From Rahnella aceris (GTDB lineage: Bacteria; Pseudomonadota; Gammaproteobacteria; Enterobacterales; Enterobacteriaceae): a DNA stretch of 64,000 nt. The notes under the pieces are model-generated. The model did no database searches and was not told the DNA's origin. It saw only the letters and a list, made by a program, of their open reading frames with translations. The first letter of the stretch is position 1. Every line of letters begins with the position of its first letter. The DNA lies in the NCBI RefSeq assembly GCF_011684115.1, contig NZ_JAADJV010000006.1, forward strand, positions 62,001 to 126,000, in the 5' to 3' direction. This document shows positions 25,902 to 34,638 of this stretch, piece after piece. The position numbers were made by a program, and so were the translations under genes.

Positions 25902-26825
25902 TCAGCGCATCAGCGCGGCCTCGAGATGCCCGGCAAAGCGTTGCGCCTGCTGATGGCAGTGTTCGGTAAATGTGGTGACCAGCGCCGAAGCGGGGCGGTG
26001 CAATGGCCGGATCAGGCTGACGGTAAAGGGTACGGCGACGCTGAATTCCCGCAGGACGAGTCCGTTGTCACAATAATCCAATGCGGTCAGCGGGTTGACG
26101 ATCGACACGCCCGCGCCTTCGCGCACCATACTGCACACTGACGCGGCGCTGTGGGTTTCCATCACCAGCCGCCGCGTAACCTGTTGTTCCATAAATAACG
26201 TATCCAGCAGTTGCCGGTAACTGTCGGTCGCCGACAGGCTGATATAATTCAGTCCGCTGAAATCTTGTGGTGTGAGTCGCGATTTCTCAGCCAAAGGATG
26301 TCCGGCAGGCAGCACGCACACTTCGTTCAGTGTCAGCAGCGTCTGTCGCTCGGTTCCGGCTGGGGTCTGGGTGTTTTCCGTCAACCCCAAATCATGGCGC
26401 TGCGCCGACAGCCATTCTTCCAGCAGCGGCGATTCCTGCGGCACAATATTGAAACTGACGTCAGGGTAGCGGTCGAGAAACGGTTTACACACCGCAGGCA
26501 GCAGCGACTGACTGAACACCGGCAGGCAGGCGATCGACAGTTGCGCCTGCTCGAACTGGCGGATGCCTTCCGCTGCGCTGATAATTCTGTCCAGCCCGTA
26601 GTACGAGCGCTGCACTTCCTCAAACAGCCGCAGACCCTGAACGGTAGGATATAAACGCCCGCGCAGGCGTTCGAATAACTGCAGATTCAGCAACTTTTCG
26701 CAGCGCGCCAGTTCACGGCTGACTGTCGGCTGCGAGGTATTGAGCAACGCAGCGGCTTCCGTCAGATTGCCGGTGGTCATGACCGCATGAAAAATTTCGA
26801 TATGGCGCAGGGAAATAGCTGGCAT
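25902..26825 (-). CDS. lysR: LysR, activator of lysA
   Basis: LysR-type activator of diaminopimelate decarboxylase expression in response to lysine supply. The start is set at ATG 26825 (MPAISLRHIEIFHAVMTTGN), which aligns with E. coli LysR; the longer frame to 26918 adds 31 unrelated residues. The helix-turn-helix TSQPTVSRELARCEKLL and the effector-domain segments LSIACLPVFSQS and ESPLLEEWLSAQRHDLGLTE are almost identical to E. coli. 307 residues against about 311. It is divergent from lysA, 134 bases apart, the standard arrangement. Confidence 0.95.
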   Translation of the reverse strand: MPAISLRHIEIFHAVMTTGNLTEAAALLNTSQPTVSRELARCEKLLNLQLFERLRGRLYPTVQGLRLFEEVQRSYYGLDRIISAAEGIRQFEQAQLSIACLPVFSQSLLPAVCKPFLDRYPDVSFNIVPQESPLLEEWLSAQRHDLGLTENTQTPAGTERQTLLTLNEVCVLPAGHPLAEKSRLTPQDFSGLNYISLSATDSYRQLLDTLFMEQQVTRRLVMETHSAASVCSMVREGAGVSIVNPLTALDYCDNGLVLREFSVAVPFTVSLIRPLHRPASALVTTFTEHCHQQAQRFAGHLEAALMR

Positions 26826-26959
26826 GGTTTCATCCGCTAAGCGATGACAATAGCCCATATCATAAATGAATAGACTTGCCTGAAATAGATATTTTATCGC
26901 CGGTCTGCCACGCGGCATACTGAGGGAAATATGACGGACTTCAACTGACGGAAAATCTT

Positions 26960-28219
26960 ATGCCACGCGCTCTGAACGATATGTCTACCGCGCTTAATGC
27001 CGCGAATTTACTGGCTCTGCCGCAACAATTTGGCTGCCCTGTGTGGGCGTATGACGCTGAGATTATCAAACAGCGCATCGCGCAGTTGCGCCAGTTTGAC
27101 GTGATCCGTTTTGCGCAGAAAGCCTGTTCTAATATTCATATCCTGCGTCTGATGCGCGAGCAGGGCGTGAAGGTCGATTCCGTTTCTCTGGGTGAAATTG
27201 AGCGTGCGCTGGTGGCCGGTTTTATTCCGGGCGGCACAGACAGTGAGATTGTGTTTACTGCTGACGTACTGGATCAACCGACGCTGGAGCGCGTGACAGC
27301 GCTGGATATTCCGGTGAACGCCGGTTCCATCGACATGCTCAGTCAGATTGGTCAGCATAAAGCCGGGCATCCGGTGTGGCTGCGCGTGAACCCGGGCTTC
27401 GGTCACGGGCACAGCCAGAAAACCAATACCGGCGGGGAAAACAGTAAACACGGGATCTGGTATGCCGATTTACCGCAGGCGCTGACAGAGATTGCCCGTT
27501 ACGACCTGAAACTGGTGGGCATTCATATGCATATCGGTTCCGGCGTGGATTATGGTCACCTTGAGCAGGTTTGCGATGCGATGGTGCGTCAGGTGATTGA
27601 AACCGGACACGATATTGAAGCGATCTCCGCCGGTGGCGGCCTGTCGATCCCCTATCATTTTGAAGAAGAATCCATTGATACCGGCCACTATTTTGGTCTG
27701 TGGAATCGTGCGCGCGAGCAGATTGCCGCGCATCTCGGGCATGAGATTAAACTGGAGATCGAACCGGGGCGTTTCCTGGTGGCGGAATCCGGCGTGCTGG
27801 TGGCGCAAATCCGTGCGGTGAAAAACATGGGCAGCCGTCATTTCGTGTTGTGCGACGCAGGCTTTAATGACCTGATGCGCCCGGCGATGTACGGCAGCTA
27901 TCATCATATTTCACTGTTACCGGCCGATGGCCGCGATGTGAGCGGACAACCGCTGACGGATTCCGTGATCGCCGGTCCGCTGTGTGAATCCGGCGACGTG
28001 TTTACCCAGCAGGCAGGCGGCGGAGTGGAAACCTTCCCGCTGCCGCCGGTACACATCGGCGATTATCTGGTGTTCCACGATACCGGCGCGTACGGCGCAT
28101 CGATGTCATCAAACTACAACACCCGACCTCTGCTGCCGGAAGTATTGTTTGAGAATGGCGTGCCAAGACTGATTCGTCGCAGGCAGACGGTGGAAGAGTT
28201 AATTGCTCTGGAGCTCTAG
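26960..28219 (+). CDS. lysA: Diaminopimelate decarboxylase
   Basis: PLP enzyme that converts meso-diaminopimelate to L-lysine, the last step of lysine synthesis, in the cytoplasm. The PLP Schiff-base lysine is Lys54 in RFAQKACSNIHIL. Other family motifs are VGIHMHIGSG (phosphate binding), EIEPGRFLVAESGV, and the active-site PLCESGDVFTQQ. 419 residues, essentially as E. coli (420). It is divergent from lysR and in E. coli synteny lies close to galR; here about 5 kb of inserted PTS genes separate them. A short palindromic-repeat element starts 35 bases after the stop. Confidence 0.97.
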   Translation: MPRALNDMSTALNAANLLALPQQFGCPVWAYDAEIIKQRIAQLRQFDVIRFAQKACSNIHILRLMREQGVKVDSVSLGEIERALVAGFIPGGTDSEIVFTADVLDQPTLERVTALDIPVNAGSIDMLSQIGQHKAGHPVWLRVNPGFGHGHSQKTNTGGENSKHGIWYADLPQALTEIARYDLKLVGIHMHIGSGVDYGHLEQVCDAMVRQVIETGHDIEAISAGGGLSIPYHFEEESIDTGHYFGLWNRAREQIAAHLGHEIKLEIEPGRFLVAESGVLVAQIRAVKNMGSRHFVLCDAGFNDLMRPAMYGSYHHISLLPADGRDVSGQPLTDSVIAGPLCESGDVFTQQAGGGVETFPLPPVHIGDYLVFHDTGAYGASMSSNYNTRPLLPEVLFENGVPRLIRRRQTVEELIALEL

Positions 28220-28253
28220 TCTCTGCGTCTGAGCCGGTGAGGTGGCTTGCTTT

Positions 28254-28380
28254 GCTCCTCCCCCTGCGAAGGGGGAGGCGGGGAGGGGGTTTTAAATACA
28301 AAGCAATGAGTTAAAGCACACTTTGAATTTTGTTTTTGACCTTAATACCCCACCCCAATCCTCCCCTTCGCAGGGGAGAA
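28254..28380. mobile_element. MITE-like pair of inverted G-rich palindromic repeats
   Basis: A forward copy (28254-28295, perfect stem CCTCCCCCT-GCGA-AGGGGGAGG at 28257-28278) and an inverted copy (28343-28380, stem CTCCCCT-TCGC-AGGGGAG) are separated by about 47 bases with no coding capacity. The ends and their orientation are the same as those around the DUF559 gene at 9185-9663, so this looks like a non-autonomous derivative. It sits between lysA and the stop of the PTS IIA gene, exactly at the boundary of the PTS insertion. Confidence 0.65.
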
Positions 28381-28383
28381 AGT

Positions 28384-28701
28384 TTACTTATCAAACATCT
28401 CTTTTCTCAGTAACACGATTTCTTCTGCCAGATCACGGCACAGCATGGCGGTCATCAGATGATCCTGCGAGTGCACCATGATCAGATTCACCGGAATTTT
28501 CCCCACGCCTTCATCCAGGCCAATCAGTTGCGTCTGTACTTTGTGCGCAACACGCGCCGCGTCGTCCGAGGCTTTCAGCATCGCATCAGCCTGTTCCCAT
28601 TCTTTTTTACGTGCATGCTGAATCGCCATCATGGCGTTAGATCGTGCTTCTCCGGCGTTGATCAATAACTCCATCACCGTTTGTTCCAGATCGAATTCCA
28701 T
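28384..28701 (-). CDS. PTS IIA component, lactose/cellobiose family
   Basis: Cytoplasmic phosphocarrier that passes phosphate from HPr to the IIB protein. The start is ATG 28701 with GGAG upstream; the longer frame to 28758 runs into operator sequence. The 105-residue all-helical protein shows LINAGEARSNAMMAIQHAR and the active-site motif VHSQDHLMT, with His77 the predicted phospho-His and Asp80 the metal-binding Asp of the trimer. It is divergent from the IIC, glucosidase and IIB genes of the same system, an uncommon split. The stop lies next to the palindromic-repeat element. Confidence 0.9.
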   Translation of the reverse strand: MEFDLEQTVMELLINAGEARSNAMMAIQHARKKEWEQADAMLKASDDAARVAHKVQTQLIGLDEGVGKIPVNLIMVHSQDHLMTAMLCRDLAEEIVLLRKEMFDK

Positions 28702-28714
28702 CGAAAACTCCAAA

Positions 28715-28822
28715 TTGGTATACCAGAAAGGGGTGAAATCATCATATTGGAATTCCAATATTCACATGTGAGAACGCTGTCACAGAAATTAATTCGTATT
28801 CCGCTATTTTTTGGCATGCCAC
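28715..28822. promoter_or_regulatory. Three TTGG-N4-CCAA operator-like palindromes in the PTS divergent promoter
   Basis: TTGGTATACCAG (28715-28726), TTGGAATTCCAA (28747-28758, part of an 18-bp perfect palindrome) and TTGGCATGCCAC (28811-28822). All share TTGG/CCA arms with a 4-base core that differs. The first closely matches the AAATTGGTATACCAATTT-type site known for UxuR/ExuR of the FadR (FCD) GntR subfamily, and such a regulator is encoded at the end of the cluster. TCACATGTGA (28762-28771) and TGTGA/TCACA halves spaced by 8 lie between them. Confidence 0.6.
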
Positions 28823-28978
28823 ATTACGAAATTATTCCCGAAATATGGCCGACAGGATGATTTACAGAACCGGAATCTGACCCTGCTTCGTACGACACCT
28901 TTATTCCTCATTCAATATAAAAGGTGAAGACGAAATCAACACCTGTGAAGTATAGAAAAAAGAAAATGAGGTGCTGTC

Positions 28979-30322
28979 ATGTCACTGAAAGACCGCTTTA
29001 TCGATTCTCTGGGGGGATTCGCCAACACCTTTAATAGCTTCCGATACATCATGGCTATTAAGGCGTCTTTTATCACGTTAATGCCCGTTATTATTGTGGG
29101 GGCATTCTCAGTTTTAATTTCAAATATGGTGATGGATCCGAAAAACGGATTAGCGCATTTTGAAATGTTCTCCTGGCTGGCCACCCTCAAACCGATCATG
29201 AGCAGTATTAACTACGCCACGCTCAGTTTTCTGACCATCGGTGCGGTGTTTTTAATTGGTATCGAACTCGGGAAAATTAACGGCTCACGTTCGTTATTTC
29301 CCGGCCTGCTGGCAGTGATTTGCTTTATTGCCGTGACGCCAACCACCGTCGATATGATGGTTAACGGCCAGATGCAGGAAGTGAAAGATGTGCTGGCAAA
29401 ACAATTCTCCGATACTAAAAGTCTGTTCCTCGGCATGTTTATTGCCATTCTGTCGGTGGAGATTTATTCCCGTCTGGAACGGGTTAACGGCCTGCGTATA
29501 AAAATGCCCGAGAGCGTGCCGCCCAATGTGTCGGCGTCATTCTCGGCGTTAATTCCCGCCATTATTACCGTGGTGCTCGTCGCTACCTTCGGCTTTGTAT
29601 TCCACCGCGTCACCGGCATGTATCTGTACGATGCGGTGTATCAGGTGATTCAGCGTCCGCTGGAATCGGTGATGCAAAGTCTGCCGGGCATTCTGCTGCT
29701 GATGTTTGTCGCGCAGCTGTTCTGGGTGATTGGTATTCATGGCAACCAGATGATTAAACCGATTCGCGAACCGCTGTTGCTCGGCGCCATCATGGTTAAC
29801 ATGACCGCGTTTGAGCAGGGTCATGAGGTGCCAAACATCATCACCATGCCGTTCTGGGATGTATATATGAGCATCGGAGGCTCGGGTTGTACCATCGGTT
29901 TGTTGCTGGCGGTGATGATCGCTACCCGCCGCAAAGAGATGCGCGAAATCGCCAAACTGTCCCTCGGGCCAAGTTTCTTCAACATCAATGAACCGGTGAT
30001 TTTCGGTATGCCGATTATGCTCAACCCGATCCTGGCTATCCCGTTCATCATCACGCCGCTGATCACCGGCACCATCGGCTATTTTGCGACGAGCCTTGGT
30101 TTCGCCGGACGCGCGGTGGTGATGGTGCCGTGGACCACACCGCCGATTATCAACGCCTGGCTGTCAACGGCCGGATCGATGGGCGCGGTGTTTACCCAGA
30201 TTGGCTGCATTGTGGTGGCGGTACTGATTTATCTGCCGTTTGTGAAAGTCGCGGCGCGTCGTGCCGATCAGGCTCAGCTTGAAGCCATGCAGCAGAGCCA
30301 GAAACAGGCTGCCACGGCGTAA
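28979..30322 (+). CDS. PTS IIC permease, lactose/cellobiose family
   Basis: Membrane channel component that imports and helps phosphorylate a beta-glucoside such as cellobiose. 447 residues with about ten membrane segments. The family motifs GIHGNQM (about residue 255) and FNINEPVIFGMPIMLNP (about residue 335) are intact; the NEP Glu and GIHGN His are the sugar-contact residues in this family. Preceded by GAGG and followed 24 bases later by the glycosidase gene, so IIC, glycosidase, IIB and regulator form one transcription unit. Confidence 0.93.
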   Translation: MSLKDRFIDSLGGFANTFNSFRYIMAIKASFITLMPVIIVGAFSVLISNMVMDPKNGLAHFEMFSWLATLKPIMSSINYATLSFLTIGAVFLIGIELGKINGSRSLFPGLLAVICFIAVTPTTVDMMVNGQMQEVKDVLAKQFSDTKSLFLGMFIAILSVEIYSRLERVNGLRIKMPESVPPNVSASFSALIPAIITVVLVATFGFVFHRVTGMYLYDAVYQVIQRPLESVMQSLPGILLLMFVAQLFWVIGIHGNQMIKPIREPLLLGAIMVNMTAFEQGHEVPNIITMPFWDVYMSIGGSGCTIGLLLAVMIATRRKEMREIAKLSLGPSFFNINEPVIFGMPIMLNPILAIPFIITPLITGTIGYFATSLGFAGRAVVMVPWTTPPIINAWLSTAGSMGAVFTQIGCIVVAVLIYLPFVKVAARRADQAQLEAMQQSQKQAATA

Positions 30323-30346
30323 ATTATTCGGAAAATGAGGGATGTT

Positions 30347-31783
30347 ATGAGTAAGGTTTCAATCGCCATTCCTGACGGATTTATTCTCGGTGCCGCCGCC
30401 TCTGCATGGCAGACCGAAGGCTGGAGCGGCAAAAAAGACGGGCAGGATTCGTATCTGGATCTCTGGTACAAAAATAACCGCCACGTCTGGCACAACGGTT
30501 ACGGCCCGGCGAAAGCCACCGATTTCATCAACCGCTACAAAGAAGACGTGGCGCTGATGAAAGCCAGCGGGCTGAGTCATTACCGCACGTCAGTTAACTG
30601 GTCGCGCTTTTTCACCGACTATGAGTTGGGTACGGTCGATGAAGAATATGCCGCCTACATTGACGACTATCTGGATGAGATGAAACGCAACGGCATCGAA
30701 CCGATGCTGTGTCTTGAACACTACGAATTACCGGCGTTTCTGATCGAAAAATACGATGGCTGGAGCTCGAAAAAAGTCGTCGATCTGTTTGTGCTGTATG
30801 CAGAGAAAGTCTTCGAACGGTATGCCGGAAAAGTCCGCCGCTGGTTTACCTTCAACGAACCGGTGGTGGTGCAAACCCGCGTGTATCTGGATGCGATACG
30901 CTGGCCGTTCGAGCAAAACACCGCGAAATGGATGCAGTGGAATCACCACAAAGTGCTGGCAACCGCCAAAGTGGTCGAACTGTTCCATCGCAAAAAATAT
31001 CACGCCGAAGGCACCGTCGGGGTGATTTTAAATCCGGAAGTGACGTACGCCCGTTCATCGGCGGCGCATGACCAAAAGGCGGCGCATTTATACGATTTAT
31101 TCTATAACCGCGTATTTTTAGACCCGATGATCAACGGGGAATATCCACAGGAATTACTGGAACTACTGGAAAAGCACGGCGTACATTTCGATTATACAGA
31201 AGCGGAACTGGCGGTTATCCGTAATAACACCGTGGATGAAGTGGGTATTAATCTTTATTACCCGCACCGGGTGAAAGCACCGTCCCGCGAATGGAATAAA
31301 GACACGCCATTCCATCCGGCGTATTACTACGAACATTTCGAATTGCCCGGACGCCGGATGAATAAATCGCGTGGCTGGGAAATCTATCCGAAAATTATTT
31401 ATGACATGGCGATGCGCATTAAAACGGAATACGGAAATATTTCGTGGTTTGTGGCTGAAAACGGCATGGGTATCGAAAATGAAGGCCAGTTTCGCGATGC
31501 CGTCAGCGGGGAAATTCAGGACAACTATCGTATTGAATTTATTGCCGAGCATCTTTACTGGACATTAAAAGCGCGGGAAGACGGCGCCAATTGTCAGGGA
31601 TATATGCTCTGGGCCTTTACCGATAATGTCTCGCCAATGAACGCCTTTAAAAATCGTTACGGGCTGATCGAAATTGATCTTGATAACAATCGTGATCGCC
31701 GTCAGAAGAAATCCTCTCACTGGTTTAAATCACTCAGTGAAAGTGGTGTGTTGTCTTTAACGCTCGATGACCAGGAAAAATAA
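30347..31783 (+). CDS. Glycoside hydrolase family 1, 6-phospho-beta-glucosidase
   Basis: Cytoplasmic enzyme that should split the phosphorylated disaccharide delivered by the PTS. The 478-residue (beta/alpha)8 protein has the GH1 acid/base motif WFTFNEPV (Glu171) and the nucleophile motif VAENGMG (Glu371). The N-terminal IPDGFILGAAASAWQTEG is the family start. I chose ATG 30347 with GAGG 6 bases upstream; ATG 30335 is also in frame but has a poor site. Its place between IIC and IIB indicates a phospho-beta-glucosidase rather than a free glucosidase; exact sugar unknown. Confidence 0.92.
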   Translation: MSKVSIAIPDGFILGAAASAWQTEGWSGKKDGQDSYLDLWYKNNRHVWHNGYGPAKATDFINRYKEDVALMKASGLSHYRTSVNWSRFFTDYELGTVDEEYAAYIDDYLDEMKRNGIEPMLCLEHYELPAFLIEKYDGWSSKKVVDLFVLYAEKVFERYAGKVRRWFTFNEPVVVQTRVYLDAIRWPFEQNTAKWMQWNHHKVLATAKVVELFHRKKYHAEGTVGVILNPEVTYARSSAAHDQKAAHLYDLFYNRVFLDPMINGEYPQELLELLEKHGVHFDYTEAELAVIRNNTVDEVGINLYYPHRVKAPSREWNKDTPFHPAYYYEHFELPGRRMNKSRGWEIYPKIIYDMAMRIKTEYGNISWFVAENGMGIENEGQFRDAVSGEIQDNYRIEFIAEHLYWTLKAREDGANCQGYMLWAFTDNVSPMNAFKNRYGLIEIDLDNNRDRRQKKSSHWFKSLSESGVLSLTLDDQEK

Positions 31784-31797
31784 CCTAAGGAAACACT

Positions 31798-32115
31798 ATG
31801 AAACGAATCGTTTTAGCTTGTTCGGCAGGGATGTCCACGTCACTGGTGGTCACCAAAATGGAAAAAGAAGTCACTGCGCGGGGGCTGGAATATCAGATCT
31901 ACGCGATCCCTGAAAACAATCTGCGTGACGAGCTTGAAGCCTATGGCCGCGATATTGTCGCCGTGCTGCTCGGGCCGCAGGTGCGTTTTAAACTGGCGGA
32001 GAATAAAAAGCTGACTGATGAACACGGCATTCCGATTGCGGTGATCGACATGGTGGCTTACGGCACGTTAAACGGTGCAAAAGTGCTGGATCAGGCATTA
32101 TCTCTGATACAGTAA
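31798..32115 (+). CDS. PTS IIB component, lactose/cellobiose family
   Basis: Cytoplasmic phospho-cysteine carrier, 105 residues. The active site is Cys8 in IVLACSAGMSTS, the standard CxxGMSTS P-loop-like motif. It lies 14 bases after the glycosidase gene. With the IIA and IIC proteins it makes a complete system for a beta-glucoside. Confidence 0.93.
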   Translation: MKRIVLACSAGMSTSLVVTKMEKEVTARGLEYQIYAIPENNLRDELEAYGRDIVAVLLGPQVRFKLAENKKLTDEHGIPIAVIDMVAYGTLNGAKVLDQALSLIQ

Positions 32116-32153
32116 CATCCGGTCTTTTTTGTTTTTTGCATCAGGGTGATTGT

Positions 32154-32927
32154 GTGGAAAAAGGTGTGGTTTCGCAGGACAGAAAGCAGTATCAGGAAAT
32201 CGGGCATGACCTGCGTGAGCAAATCAAGCAAGGGCATTTCGCCGTGGGATCCCGCCTGCCGCCCGAACGCAATATGGCGGAAAACTACGGCGTCAGCCGG
32301 ACGATTGTGCGCGAAGCCTTACTGATGCTGGAACTGGAGGGCACGGTGGATATCCGTCAGGGTTCCGGCGTGTACGTGATCCGCATTCCTTCTCAGGAAG
32401 AAGGCGAAGACGAACTGTTGTATCAGGGGCAGATTGGCCCCTTTGAAATCTTACAGGCGCGGCAGTTGCTCGAAAGTAATATTGCCGCGTTTGCCGCCAA
32501 AATGGCCACCAAAGCGGATATCGAAAATCTGCGCCGCACGCTGGAGCAGGAACAAATCGCCATCGTGGCTAACGACGAAAGCGGTGATAACGACCGGCTG
32601 TTCCACCTGCTGATTGCCGGTGCGACACAAAACCAGATGCTGCTCGATTCGGTGAAAAATATCTGGATGCACCGGGATTCCAGCCCGCTGTGGAAACAGT
32701 TACACAGCCATATTGCCACCCGCGGTTACCGCCTGAAATGGCTGGCTGATCATCAGAATATTTTGGCCGCACTGCGCCGCCGCGACGTCATGGGCTCGTA
32801 TCAGGCGATGTGGCAGCACATGGAAAATGTGAAAAATACGCTGATGGAATTGTCGGATGTGGATGCGCCGGAGTTTGACGGCTATCTGTTTGAATCTGTG
32901 CCGATTTTTCAGGGAAAGATGGTCTGA
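32154..32927 (+). CDS. GntR-family (FadR/FCD) regulator, UxuR-like
   Basis: Transcriptional repressor with an N-terminal winged helix-turn-helix (RKQYQEIGHDLREQIKQGHF, LPPERNMAENYGVSRTIVRE) and a C-terminal all-helical FCD effector domain (from about residue 95). It is closer to UxuR/ExuR than to typical beta-glucoside regulators, which are often antiterminators. Start is uncertain: GTG 32154 is preferred over the TTG at 32136. It is likely the protein binding the three TTGG-N4-CCAA sites at 28715-28822 and hence controls both arms of the divergent cluster. Confidence 0.85.
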   Translation: MEKGVVSQDRKQYQEIGHDLREQIKQGHFAVGSRLPPERNMAENYGVSRTIVREALLMLELEGTVDIRQGSGVYVIRIPSQEEGEDELLYQGQIGPFEILQARQLLESNIAAFAAKMATKADIENLRRTLEQEQIAIVANDESGDNDRLFHLLIAGATQNQMLLDSVKNIWMHRDSSPLWKQLHSHIATRGYRLKWLADHQNILAALRRRDVMGSYQAMWQHMENVKNTLMELSDVDAPEFDGYLFESVPIFQGKMV

Positions 32928-32932
32928 AAGCG

Positions 32933-33382
32933 ATGAAGATTATTAATCTGAGTGAACGGCCTGAATTTCAGGACGCGGTCACAGACTGGCTGTGGCAGGC
33001 ATTTGGCAGCGAAAACAGCCGGGAGTTTTTTGCCAGCGTGGTGCGAAGCAGCCTGTCCGGCGCGGACTTGCCGCAAACGTTTATCGCACTCGAAGACGAC
33101 AGGCTGGCAGGAACCGTCGGCCTGTGGCGCTGTGATTTAATCAGCCGTCAGGATCTTACCCCGTGGCTGGCGGCGTTATACGTGGATGAAAATTTCCGTT
33201 CGTGCGGGCTGGGGCAGCAGTTACAGGAATTTGTACTGGAACAGAGCCGCCGCAGCGGCTTTTGTGAGTTGTATTTGTATGCCGAATTCACCGGCTATTA
33301 CGAACGTTTTGGCTGGAAATACATCGGCGATGCGCTGGATTATCCGGATAAGCCGGTGCATCTTTTCCATCAACATCTTTAG
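32933..33382 (+). CDS. GNAT-family N-acetyltransferase
   Basis: A 149-residue acetyltransferase that uses acetyl-CoA. The acetyl-CoA binding motif A is present as LYVDENFRSCGLGQQLQEFV, and the C-terminal YYERFGWKYIGD is the usual motif B. It starts 5 bases after the regulator gene, so it may be co-transcribed with the PTS cluster, and ends overlapping the convergent galR stop by 4 bases. The substrate is unknown; it need not be functionally related to the sugar system. Confidence 0.85.
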   Translation: MKIINLSERPEFQDAVTDWLWQAFGSENSREFFASVVRSSLSGADLPQTFIALEDDRLAGTVGLWRCDLISRQDLTPWLAALYVDENFRSCGLGQQLQEFVLEQSRRSGFCELYLYAEFTGYYERFGWKYIGDALDYPDKPVHLFHQHL

Positions 33383-34386
33383 CTGTTTGCCGGGCCGCTC
33401 ACCGAGTGACGACGTACCAGCGTCGGGCTGAACATATGGGTTGTTTCCGGTAACGGCTGACCGTTTGCCAGCGCTAACGCCAGTTGCGCTGCCTGATTCG
33501 CCATCGCCACCACCGGATAACGTACGGTGGTCAGACGCGGGCGCAGATAGCGTGAAATCAGCACATCATCAAAGCCAATCAGCGAAATTTCGCCCGGCAC
33601 ATCAATACTGTTATCGCTTAATACCGATAATGCACCGGCGGCCATCGGGTCGTTGTAACAGGTCACCGCCGTAAATCCTTTGCCCAATCCCAGTAAATCC
33701 GCCATGGCTTTTTCACCACCGATTTCATCCGGTTCCGCGTAGGCAATCAGCTTGTCATCCACCGGAATGTTGTGTTCGGTGAGGGCGTCGATATAGCCCT
33801 GAAGCCGGTCGCTGGCATCGGAAATGCCGTGGTTGGAACATAAAATCGCGATGCGCTGATGGCCGGCCTGAATGAGGTGGCGCGTCGCCAGCCAGGACCC
33901 GTAGCGGTCATCGAGGGCGATACAGCGCTGTTCAAAACCCGGCAACGTGCGGTTAATCAGCACCATTCCGGGGATTTGCTGCATCAGGCTGGTCAGCTCA
34001 TCTTCTGGCAGCATTTTGGCGTGAACCACTAACGCCGCACAGCGGTGGCGGATCAACTGCTCAATGGCCTGACGCTCTTTTTCAACGTTGTGATAACCGT
34101 TACCAATCAGCAGAAAATTGCCGGTGGCGTAGGCCACCTGTTCGACCGCTTTGACCATCGCGCCAAAAAACGGATCAGAAACGTCGGCCACGATCAGCCC
34201 CAGCGTTTCGGTTGCCTGTTGGGCGAGGGCACGGGCGTTGGCATTCGGATGATATTGCAGATGCTGCATGGCGTTCTGTACGGCTTCCCGCGAGCTGTCG
34301 CTGGCTTTCGGGGAATGGTTTATCACGCGTGAAACGGTCGCAACCGATACGCCTGCCAGTTTTGCTACATCCTTAATCGTTGCCAT
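33379..34386 (-). CDS. galR: GalR, repressor of galactose genes
   Basis: LacI-family repressor of galactose uptake and catabolism. The helix-turn-helix MATIKDVAKLAGVSVATVSR and hinge NANARALAQQ are nearly identical to E. coli GalR, as are VEQVAYATGNFLLIGNGYHN and LTTVRYPVVAMANQAAQLAL. 335 residues; E. coli has a slightly longer C-terminal tail. A GalR operator-like sequence is in its own upstream region. In E. coli galR neighbours lysA on one side and omrAB/aas on the other; here both intervals are enlarged by insertions. Confidence 0.95.
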   Translation of the reverse strand: MATIKDVAKLAGVSVATVSRVINHSPKASDSSREAVQNAMQHLQYHPNANARALAQQATETLGLIVADVSDPFFGAMVKAVEQVAYATGNFLLIGNGYHNVEKERQAIEQLIRHRCAALVVHAKMLPEDELTSLMQQIPGMVLINRTLPGFEQRCIALDDRYGSWLATRHLIQAGHQRIAILCSNHGISDASDRLQGYIDALTEHNIPVDDKLIAYAEPDEIGGEKAMADLLGLGKGFTAVTCYNDPMAAGALSVLSDNSIDVPGEISLIGFDDVLISRYLRPRLTTVRYPVVAMANQAAQLALALANGQPLPETTHMFSPTLVRRHSVSGPANS

Positions 34387-34406
34387 AACACTTCCGTTTT
34401 CCGTGA

Positions 34407-34422
34407 GGGTAATCGTTTACAC
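34407..34422 (-). promoter_or_regulatory. GalR/GalS operator upstream of galR
   Basis: Minus strand GTGTAAACGATTACCC, which matches the gal operator consensus GTGTAAACGATTCCAC in nearly all positions. It lies 21 bases before the galR ATG, suggesting autoregulation. Confidence 0.75.
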
Positions 34423-34638
34423 TGACCAGTTTTGCGGAAAAGACCGGTGGCTGCAAGGATGCTGATCGCAACTTTTTGATGTAAGCGCGATGTAACGGGA
34501 AAAGATCGTGGTGATTAACCGAAATCCCAGTGCGATAGGGTGGAAATGCGTTTTATTAAGATTATTTGTTCTTTGAAGTGTCAGCGCAGTGAATGGTATT
34601 TTTAAAGTCATTTATCTGCGCTGAGAAAAATAGAAATT

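Noticed and set aside
28767..28784. CRP site in the PTS divergent promoter (TGTGA ... TCACA)
   Set aside because: The half-sites are perfect but separated by 8 bases instead of 6, so I did not list it as a CRP site.
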